Assembly (NCBI GenBank): GCA_964030785.1
Contig: OZ034966.1
Span: 4,728,152 to 4,792,151, forward strand
DNA length: 64,000 nucleotides
Direction: 5' to 3'
Source: Siderastrea siderea
Taxonomy: Eukaryota; Cnidaria; Anthozoa; Scleractinia; Rhizangiidae
The notes beneath the pieces are model-generated. The model was not told the DNA's origin. It made no database searches and saw only the letters and a program-made list of their open reading frames with translations. Numbering within the stretch: position 1 is the stretch's first letter; the number at the start of each line of letters is the position of its first letter. A program made the position numbers and the translations under genes. Shown piece after piece: positions 36,110-44,403 of this stretch.

Positions 36110-37090
36110 TATTGGCTTATATAAACACGAACAATTTTTTTCTTTTGCTTTTCGTCGATTTCGCCGAGTCCAACAAGTGAATCAAGCAGAGAAAATACCT
36201 GATTTTTTAGTTTTATTGAGCTGTTTCCTGCTTTGATCGATCCTAAACTCACATAAAGTTGGTTGATCAATTTTTCAGCAGTAGCAAAGCCACTTCCTTC
36301 GGTTTCCCAGTCTTGTTCAGAATGGTACTCTTGATCGTCTGAAGGTTCAACAGCAGGTCTTCGGCTCTGACTTTTTTTTCCAGGGAGGTTGGAGGATATT
36401 CTTTACTTTTGCGTGAGGGTGTAGGCCTTAGGCTCCGCTTCCCCTCTTCCAGCTGTTTTTTTGATAGAGGTTGGGGTTGGGGTTGGGGTTGGGGTTGGGT
36501 TCCCCTTCTTTCATAGATCCCATCTCTCATTTTTTTGAGTTCCGCAATGGTTTTGCCTTCCAAACCTAATTTCGATTGTCCTACTGTGTAGTTTTCATCA
36601 TGACCTTTTATGGTAATGATCCGGGTTTGATATTTTGCAACAAGATTGATTCATTGGGATATTCCAGCTCAACCGCTCCCGGCTTCGCCCACTCTTTTCG
36701 TTTGGATGTTTCTTCCGTCAGCGGTGGGGGTGGTGGTGATAAATCATTATCATCATCATAATCATCATCATCATATTGGTATAAAGGTGGTGATGGTGAT
36801 GGTGGTGGTGATGGGGCTGGTGTTGGGGCATGCGGTCTGAATTCATCACCAAACGGGTTTGTTCTGTCAAATTCATCCATTGCATAATCGGGACTTTCCT
36901 CCACCTCTTGCGTTGTGGTGCTGCTCTTTTCATCAAGCCTTTTTGTAATTGGTTTAAAAAGCTCCTCCCCTGAAAGCTGACCAAACTCTTTGCTTATTTT
37001 GTTCATTCTAAATTTTTGGTGAATGTCTTGTGTTTGTTGATCGACGGCCGACTTTTCCTCAGCCAACTGATGCCACTTTTGTATTGACAT
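36109..37090 (-). pseudogene. Proline/acid-rich virion-type gene of M2, frameshifted
   Basis: The ATG at 37090 (MSIQKWHQLAEEKSAVDQQT) opens a frame with SPPPSPSPP, poly-D and poly-P stretches, ending near 36608. Coding potential then continues in other frames as KTIAELKKMRDGIYERRG with a (QP)n run (36475-36505) and finally QVFSLLDSLVGLGEIDEKQK to the TAA at 36109-36111. Two frame changes (near 36630 and 36270) separate the pieces. It shares a divergent TATA-type promoter with the ATPase (37091-37123). The position next to the ATPase resembles M1's polyglycine gene. Confidence 0.5.
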
Positions 37091-37123
37091 AATTCCAGCG
37101 TGATTATATAGAAACCAAAAAAA

Positions 37124-37743
37124 ATGAAGATTCCAAATTATGACCCAGGTTTTTCCAAGAGTAGCTTCAAGCAAGGCCACCCTTGCATGCCAGCCGATGT
37201 TTTCCGGATGCTAATTTGTGGACCCAGTAATTCTGGCAAAACAAACACATTACTGCATATGCTTTATGAGTTGTTAGAGTATGATAAAATTTACCTCTTT
37301 TCAAAGAACCTGCACCAGAACAAATACCAGGCTCTTTTGCAGTACTTCGCTGAAGAAGTCAACGCCAACCCCGAGGTTGGTTACGAGGTCATCGAGGCTC
37401 CCGGTGATGAAATCATTCCACTCGAGGAGCTACCGGTGTTTTTGATGGTCTGGTTTGTGAAAGCAACCAAAACAGCATCATAAATCATTTTATCAACGGG
37501 CGGCACAGAAACTGCTGTGTTATTTACCTTACTCAAACTTTTTACAAGGTGCCAAAAAATATCCGGGATAACTGCAGCCATTTTTGTATTTTCAAATTTC
37601 TTCCACGAGAAAACAAGCGGATTGCGGACGAGATAGGTGTTGATCATGACACGTTAGATTGCGCCACCGATAAAAAATATTCTTTCTTTGACTATGACAA
37701 ACCCCAAAAAATAATAAAGAAAAATTTTGATGAAGATATATAA
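37124..37743 (+). pseudogene. Packaging ATPase pseudogene of M2
   Basis: It starts MKIPNYDPGFSKSSFKQG with Walker A GPSNSGKT at about residues 33-40. The frame ends at a stop near 37482, after a lesion exactly where Walker B is expected (37440-37455, FLMVWF in one frame, FDGLV in the other). The remaining C-terminal half (INHFINGRHRNCCVIYLTQ ... DYDKPQKIIKKNF) continues in the second frame to a TAA at 37741-37743. Loss of the Walker B acid pair and the frame means no ATPase activity. Start region: TATATAGAAACC before the ATG. Confidence 0.85.
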
Positions 37744-39519
37744 TGGGGTATATTAACAGCCAAATCGGTAAAACTAGTCAAACAACAAGTGAAACAGTAG
37801 GTCCTCCATGACCGAGGGGTGATAGAGGCCCCGTGGGACCACAAGGTCCGATTGGTCCCCAAGGACAGAAAGGGCCACAAGGACCCCTGCTATATATATT
37901 GACATGCAAAATAAGTACGATATTTTGCGATTAAAAAGCAATCCTTATCCTGTCCAAGGTGAGCTGTCAAAGATAATAAACTATCAGGACACGAGGAATA
38001 TCTTTCTTTCAAAAAAGGAAGGTGGGAAAATGGAAGCAAGCATTGATATGAATAATAATACAATCTACAACGTAAAAGACCCAGAACAGGTAGATCAAGC
38101 CACAAACAAAAAGTATGTCGACAATCAGCTTGTAAAAAAACTGGATAAAGCAGCTGATATTGATATTAAAAATAATTCCATTATCAATCTTGATCTTCCA
38201 TCAAACCCAAGAGACGCGGCATGTTCCGAGTTTGTTAACTACAGAATTGATGACATAACACAAAAAAAGTTTCTCAGATTTGATGGCACTAACAGTATGA
38301 CTGGAGACTTGAACTTAAATAATAATACAATTGTCAACTTACACACCGATGGCAAAGATCTGAAATCCGCAGTTAATGTTGATTTTATGCAAAGTGAAAT
38401 AACATCTATGACAGATTTTGTCAGTCAAACAATTCATGAATCCCATATCACTAGCTCGACAAATAAAAAGGACGCCTTCAGATACTTGATGGAAGATGAT
38501 GAATCGTCGAGTGAAAACAACATCGGTATTTTGGGTATTAAGGATTTTCCCGAGTCTCCACATCAAATAAACAAAAAAGCTTACGTTCTCCGGCTCGAGT
38601 TAAAAGACGACTCACCGAACCAGTACCGGTCACACCTCGGTTTTAACCTCCGTCCACTTCCGGTCGGTTACTACACGATGGTTGTGGAATGGTTTCCACC
38701 AGAAATGAATGAGGTGAGTGTGACACCACAAGCCACGACGATTTCAATTTCTAATCATACTACGAAACATTTTGAGGAATACACGAGAACTATAATCCAC
38801 TTTCACAGATGGAATAGCTCACCCCCGCAATACATATTCCTCGACCTGCACGGCACGGTCCGTCATTCATCATTCATGAAAATTGGACATCTAATTGTTT
38901 ATGGTGTTAAAGAAACAATATCAAACGTTGATCCAAGTGTCTATGACACTGCTTTTGTTAAGGAAAATGGACAAATGGTAATGCAAACAGACCTGTCTTT
39001 AAACGAGCATCGTTTGCGTGGTTCCGTTCATTACATAAATGGACTTTTGAATACAAACAATGGAAACACATTTTTATTAAATGGTTATGACACAACCTCG
39101 TTCCCAGGACTTTTTCCCTTTTTTAAATTTGCGGAGGCCGGAAAAGTAATGAATAATTAAGAACACCACGTGACCGGCCAATGCCAGGGCCTTTTTCCCG
39201 CCTCCGCAAATTTAAAAAAGGGAAAAAAGTCCTGGGAACGAGGTTGGTTGTGACAAAATAATCATTCCAAATCATAGCCGCATATTAACTATAAAAGTGC
39301 TCTATTTCAAGCACAAAGACCAATATACGCCTATTTCTTTAAAAGTAAAACACAGTGACCATTTAACTCAATCAATCACTTTACACTTCAACCAAAGCAA
39401 CTCAATTACAGAAAATAAGTATTAATTTAGAACTGGCGTTTGGTCTAATGGCTGTGGAACTGGCTTCGGTTATAAAAGATGAGGAACTGTTACTATTGAT
39501 TGAATACAGAGCGCCATAA
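37743..39519 (+). pseudogene. Attachment fibre-like gene with collagen-like stalk, broken and interrupted by a MITE
   Basis: The ATG at 37743 overlaps the ATPase stop (TAATG). After 22 codons a TGA interrupts; the same frame continues as GxY collagen repeats (GDRGPVGPQGPIGPQGQKGP, 37815-37890). A second frame from ATG 37904 (MQNKYDILRLKSN) is open to the MITE. It contains shaft-like repeats of phage/adenovirus-fibre type: ASIDMNNNTIYNVKDP...NKKYVDNQL, then LNLNNNTIVNL, then a beta-rich head. The MITE (39094-39245) replaces the C-terminal codons; remnants of the head resume after it and end at 39519. A trimeric receptor-binding fibre is the likely original product. Confidence 0.75.
39094..39245. 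mobile_element. Palindromic MITE in the fibre gene
   Basis: Starts AACCTCGTTCCCAGGAC and ends with its inverse; arms of about 55-60 bases (…TTTAAATTTGCGGAGG) surround a centre with CACGTG. It adds a tail to the fibre frame and a premature stop near 39160. Confidence 0.85.
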
Positions 39520-39544
39520 ACATTTTCAGTTATTATATACCACA

Positions 39545-40011
39545 ATGGCTGACATATACGACTTCAACCATATTGACCAGACAATTTCTAAAGAGACGGT
39601 TGTAATTTTGAACAAAAATTGTATGCGTACTACCACAAGAAACATTATGGCTGTGAAAAACTCTACCGTTACTATCAGCGGAGAAACCTAATTTGCAACC
39701 TTTATGCTGGCAAATTAATTATCAGCGCTGCAGTAGCCGGGGGAATAACGCTGAACCCCGTTGTCATTACAACTTTAACTGCGGTGGGTCTTATTTGCAA
39801 AGGAATAGCTAGTTTGAAAAAATATGACAAAAAAACTGAACAAGCTAATTTTGCTCGGATTGAATACAAGAAAGTGATTGACGAGATCAGGTTCTACCTC
39901 AGAGGTGAACCTTTCAACGAAAAAACGTTCCTTGACAGACTAAAAATGATAGATGATTGGGTCACTGATCATTGCATGGAGATTCCGCCATCTATTTGTA
40001 AAAAAATATGA
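39545..40011 (+). pseudogene. SLATT-like two-helix membrane protein of M2, one frameshift
   Basis: The ATG at 39545 (MADIYDFNHIDQTISKETV; TATTATATACC upstream). A frame change at an A5 run near 39612 is followed by LYAYYHKKHYGCEKLYRYYQ, two hydrophobic helices (NLYAGKLIISAAVAGGITL, VITTLTAVGLICKGIASL), then ANFARIEYKKVIDEIRFYLRG, and a final WVTDHCMEIPPS. This aligns by eye with M1's 10278-10946 protein (YAFYHQQ..., two TM, YAKALTELKTYVRG, TPPLP), so the family is shared between the two lineages. One indel disables this copy. Confidence 0.55.
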
Positions 40012-41419
40012 AGAAACATTCGCTCCATTGTAGATTTTCAAAGTAATTATATACGCTAACAAAATGATTGTGTTTCAAAAATAATGCTCCCAACTCGTGG
40101 TGAAGATGGCTACCCCATTTCAGGCCAAGATGTGGTTCCATAATACGATTTTCATCTCTAAGTTAAAAAAAATACGAAAAAAGCGAGACAGTCACGCATG
40201 GCATTGTGTGACAACAAGCGTGACGCAAAGCGTGACTGTTACTCTGACGTTGTGTGACGGGTCATGAGAAAAGGGTGTTTCGTGGCGCGTGTCCCTCAAT
40301 CCCCGATCCTCGATTCCTGGATCCCCTTTCGATTTTCCTGGAGTCCCAGGTCCTCTCAAATACGGCATGTTTTTCAACAACAACCGTAAAGTTTCGGGCA
40401 AAAAATGAGTTGGAGTTTCAATATCACTTTAATTTACGTTCAGTTTAAAACCGCAGTCCCTTTTTTACCCCACCTTAGATGCTAGAGTGATACCGTTGCT
40501 TAGATTTGTGTTCGAAACCCTTCGAACGATCGATAGTCTGACAAGAACAGGGGGTTAATCGAAGCTCGCTTTATTTTCCTGCGCAGACTTATGTTATTCT
40601 TCTCACATCATTCAGCAGGGGCGGCGAAGAAAGTTCGGCGACAATCAAGTAAATCTTAAGAAATAGCACAATCATGTCGGTTTGATTTCTCTCTGAGTTA
40701 TAAAATAACCTTTGCTTTCATATGTTCGAATAGAATGTTGAAGAATTTTCGGTGTTGCGAAATGAACTAACCTCACGTCAAGTGACAAGGGGTTTTTCTT
40801 TCAAATAAGCTGACATTCATATTTTGAAAAAAAAACCGCTTGAAACTATCGTAACAAAAAGGGAAACCCCCTTTATTTTCTGTATGTGGCATGTAAGATC
40901 AAGCAAGGTATTGTTTTAATTTCGAAGCATTGACGTCATGGGATAAGAAGGGTCACGCGAGGCAGCGCTTTATTTATCAACCACAACACAGACATCACAT
41001 TTAGGGGCAGAGTGAGTAAATAGAAGATGACATCACTGAGTTTTTTCAGTGGGGAGACACTCCGAAAGGTGCGAGAAAAAAATTAGACAGAAATCGGCAC
41101 CTTTCGGAATTGAACATCACCTTTCGGAATTTCCGGCACCCTTCGGAATTTCCGTCACCTTTCGGAATGTGTTGTGATCGGCATGAAGTGCCCGAACATT
41201 TTTCTGCTGGGAGGTTAAATAGGGGTAAATATGAGTGTACGGATGAAGCTGCACGAACCATAGCCGCTGTTCGAACGATATAGCAGGGTGCCGTTTCTAT
41301 CTAAATAGTGAACCTTTTATGGCTCAAAAATAGCAGCAGCTTTTTTTAACTCTTCTTTTTTTAACTCTTCTTTTTCCCTTAACTCTTTCATAAACTCTTG
41401 CCAGTCGTTATATGCCGCT
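40012..41419. other. Gene-free stretch of M2 with short repeats
   Basis: No convincing gene. A TATATAC before ATG 40064 leads only to 6 codons. 40185-40262 has scattered GTGTGACG/GCGTGAC repeats. 41060-41172 contains four to five copies of CACCTTTCGGAATT at about 18-bp spacing, with an inverted copy at 41053. 41200-41262 is a degenerate copy of the inner TIR (GGGAGGTTAAATAGGGG...GTGTACGGATGA). Confidence 0.5.
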
Positions 41420-41731
41420 TTACCAGTCGAAAGTATCAGAGCATATTTTTACTAAAGTTATATTCTCGATCGGGGGGGTGTAGAACAGTTTATGTTCGAT
41501 TCCTTGGTTACAACAGGGACAACAAAGCCCTTCCCAACGGCAGTGACTACACTCTAAGCACATTATTATACGCACAAGTTGCTGTCTGTTATAACACAAA
41601 GGTTGTTTTGAAAACTCCTCGTGTACCTCTTTCCAACCCAGAGATGTTCGTTGCCTAATTTTTTTGGCAAGATGTATCTCCCGAAGCTCTGGAGGTAGTT
41701 TTCGAATGGTTTCAGAAATGATGGTTGCCAT
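41420..41731 (-). CDS. Small Cys-rich M2 protein, unknown
   Basis: The product is 103 residues from the ATG at 41731, with TATATATGCC about 6-15 bases upstream. The N-terminal half is helical and charged (ETIRKLPPELREIHLAKKIR); the second half is cysteine-rich (CLECSHCRWEGLCCPCC), consistent with a zinc module. I believe similar small proteins accompany other cnidarian Polintons but cannot name the family. Read from the right end of M2, it is the second gene after the terminal one. Confidence 0.5.
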   Translation of the reverse strand: MATIISETIRKLPPELREIHLAKKIRQRTSLGWKEVHEEFSKQPLCYNRQQLVRIIMCLECSHCRWEGLCCPCCNQGIEHKLFYTPPIENITLVKICSDTFDW

Positions 41732-41842
41732 CTCGGCATATATACCAGTGCATACAAATCTTCAAATGTGTTATAATAGGAAATTATTCATGCGACACTC
41801 AGGGGTCACGCACCGTATATTTCTCGTTTTTGAATATTTTAA

Positions 41843-42175
41843 TTAGATCGCCAGGGAGTCATAACAGTGAGAATTTAAAATAAAGTTCCCTGTTTTAGTT
41901 GATTTCGCAAGACCCTCGTTAAACACGAAATCATAATCTTCCTCTAAAATTTTATCTCCTAATCTTTGAGGTGCCCAGACTTCAAATACGTTTTCACTGT
42001 CTCTTGTTTTCAATTGTAATATGAGAGTGGTACCATAATTGTTTCGTGTTTCCCTGTAACCAAGGATCTTATATATTCCTTTTTCAAGATCACGCCATCT
42101 CATAACTTCACTGTATTGGTTGAAATCTTCCTCTGTTGGCCAAGTATCCTGAAACTTTTCATGTGCGGCTGCCAT
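41843..42175 (-). CDS. Right-terminal M2 protein, OB-fold/ssDNA-binding-like candidate
   Basis: The product is 110 residues, MAAAHEKFQDTW..., with the ATG inside the TIR, 6 bases after TATATACC. It has IYKILGYRETRNNYGTTLIL followed by VFEVWAPQRLGDKI, a strand-turn-strand pattern with a VWAP motif that resembles small OB-fold DNA-binding proteins. A replication-associated ssDNA-binding role is a guess. The frame is intact. Start codon and first codons match those of the opposite terminal gene because both lie in the TIR. Confidence 0.5.
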   Translation of the reverse strand: MAAAHEKFQDTWPTEEDFNQYSEVMRWRDLEKGIYKILGYRETRNNYGTTLILQLKTRDSENVFEVWAPQRLGDKILEEDYDFVFNEGLAKSTKTGNFILNSHCYDSLAI

Positions 42176-42541
42176 CTTGGTATATACCTGTGCAGAGATA
42201 CCTTAATTGAAAAAATATTTATATTCTATAGCTGACGTGACACATCCGCGCTGGTACTGCCTCCCCCCATCCTGCTTGCTTCGCTTTGTGCGCTGGGTGG
42301 TTTAAAAGAGGTAAATACAGGTGTACGGATGAGGTGGTATTTACTCCTTGTTCAGTAGTAAAAGGTGAATTCGACAAATACAACCTGATCCCCAGAGAAT
42401 TATTTTCGTGTTTTAAACCTCCCACCGTAATAACCGAAACGAGTGAGCGAGCGAGCGAGGTTATTACGGTGGGAGGTTGAAAACACAAAAATAATACTCT
42501 GGGGATCAGGTGGTATTTGTCGAATTCACCTATTACTACTG
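42163..42541 (-). repeat. M2 right TIR with terminal hairpin
   Basis: Inverse of 25891-26292 with about 95% identity by eye. The outer 42354-42540 forms the same hairpin around GAGCGAGCGAGCGAGG. CTGCTG follows at 42542-42547. Confidence 0.92.
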
Positions 42542-42811
42542 CTGCTGTCCATGAAGAAAGTCCCTAAATATCCCTACCTATCACTATTGTAGTAAATGGA
42601 TTTATAAAGCCTAGAGTCATGTCATATGAGGTGAATCTATTGGTGACTTCCATACAGGTTGCTGAAACATCAGTCACACACTGACAGTCCTACACTTCCT
42701 TGGAAGATCATACTTAACCTGTAAACAACTTGTGGAGCACAATAAAAAATGTTTTCCTGCTCTAGAAACATGATTTGAAAAAGTAATAAAATAATTATTT
42801 TCTTCAGAGTA

Positions 42812-43930
42812 CTTTATTTACCCGCGTATAGGCCGCACTTTTTTCAAGGAAAAAAGCGTTCGAAATTTGGGGTGTGGCTTATACGCGGGTACAAGAGTTT
42901 TAGAGCTCATTCATATGCAAAATTCCCGACACACACAGTCAAAAGTTACTGAATGCTTGACAGTTTGATTGAATGTATCGTATGAGGTCAGGTTAATCCA
43001 TATCTTCGAAGAATTGTGCTTCTCTCCGCTGCAATGAGTGTATCTACCTTCCTAATATGTTTGCTACTGGATGAAGTCCAAAGAAGTTTACATGTCAAGC
43101 CGCGAACCCCTTTCGATGCCGTGCACGTGAAACCGCATTTGTTTATTTGCCGAACTACACGAATAATACACAGAAACCGTCATAGGAAGAAAAAGTCATA
43201 AATGAAACTGATATAAAATATCACTGTTTCGAAGTTTAATACACAATTGTCATGTCTTCAGCGACAATTAAGAAGTGATTTATTTTACCCTACGCACGTT
43301 AATTTGCATATGTCAAAAGTCAAATTTGAAACCTTTAATACACAACATGCGTAATGCAACGATGCTTTTGATACAACTCAGACGTTTTGCCTTTCTGTTT
43401 CACCTGTAAATGTGTAAATTCTTAAACATTCGGAAATTTAGCATCGCTTATATAAAGCTTGTCACTACGCTGGGCCCGTGAAATGCCTGTTATACGCAAC
43501 AACAGGGAAAAGCTTGAGTTTTTTTCGAGCGACTTTACATTCGAGCGTTTCGTTAAATGGCCGTTTTGAGAATTACATGTATCGCAACAATTTCCGTAAC
43601 ATTAAAAACCTAAAGTGGATAATTTACCCTATGGGGAAAGGAGCAGCGAATTCTAAACGCATGTGTATCATTTGTCATTATTTGATCGCATAAAATGGCG
43701 ACACTTGCACCTCATTTTCGACACACTTGTTGGATCTGTAAACAATCACGCCCGCGATCGAGTTTGGTCCATCTGTCTGATTTATTTCTCGAGAGATCAC
43801 TCAAACGACAAGCTCATAAGTTTCTCAACTAGAAACTCGATTCTTCTTCTTGTAAAGCTAAGGAATTATTATTTTTCCCAAGATTAGGTCACAAGTTTGG
43901 GGTGCGACCTATACGCGGGTAAATACGGTA
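42812..43930. mobile_element. Non-autonomous DNA transposon with TATTTACCCGCGTATAGG ends
   Basis: Left end TTTATTTACCCGCGTATAGG, right end the inverse (CTATACGCGGGTAAATACGG). The left end also folds on an inner inverse copy (42870-42892). The interior has only short, unlikely reading frames. TA flanks both ends, but the family is not assigned. Confidence 0.7.
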
Positions 43931-44094
43931 CTCAGAGTACAATATAAAGTTTAAAAGTGTAATATTTCATTTGGTTCAACCGAGCTTCATCAACCACAAT
44001 ATTCACATTCACATTTTCATTGCTGTACCTGATGAAGCTCGGTTGAATCGAACAAAATATTCCACTTTTAAACTTGCTATTGCGTTCTGAGTAC
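43931..44094. mobile_element. Palindromic MITE
   Basis: Arms CTCAGAGTAC...TTTAAAAGTG and GGTTCAACCGAGCTTCATCA are inverted at the other end (TGATGAAGCTCGGTTGAA...GTTCTGAGTAC). Confidence 0.8.
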
Positions 44095-44403
44095 AGGAAA
44101 TTATATTACTCCTTTTTTTAAACTTTTGGAGTGTTGTTCAGTGAACAAGTTTTTCTACGGAGGATTTCAGATTACTACAGTACGGATAACAGAACAGTTG
44201 CAAATGTCACATAAAGTAAATGGCTTGAACCCGGGAGTATTGGATGTCTGTCTAGCGTGATCATCCATGGTGAGAGAAGTCCTTAGGGATGGTGCTTCCT
44301 ATACAGATGTAGTTTTGTAAAGGTTATGACTATGGGGAAAAGTAGATCTTAGCAAGGGTCATTGGAATCCAAAAAGAAAAATGTGGGTAATCACACATTT
44401 CGC

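Larger units (their letters stand above)
25891..42541. mobile_element. Maverick/Polinton element M2, heavily degraded
   Basis: It begins (C)AGTAGTAATAG and ends CTATTACTACT(G). CTGCTG flanks both sides (25885-25890, 42542-42547), so a 6-bp duplication is likely, though the CTG repeat makes the exact edge ambiguous by a few bases. It is about 16.65 kb. Gene content matches an adintovirus-like Maverick: polymerase, integrase, protease, ATPase, MCP, penton, PLA2, pX-like, fibre. At least a dozen frameshifts or stops and a MITE insertion show it is no longer able to move by itself. The proteins differ greatly from those of M1, so it is a separate lineage. Confidence 0.93.

Noticed and set aside
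42803..43940. TCAGAGTAC as a 9-bp target duplication for the 42812-43930 element
   Set aside because: The right-hand copy belongs to the end of the adjacent MITE and is offset from the TIR end by two bases.
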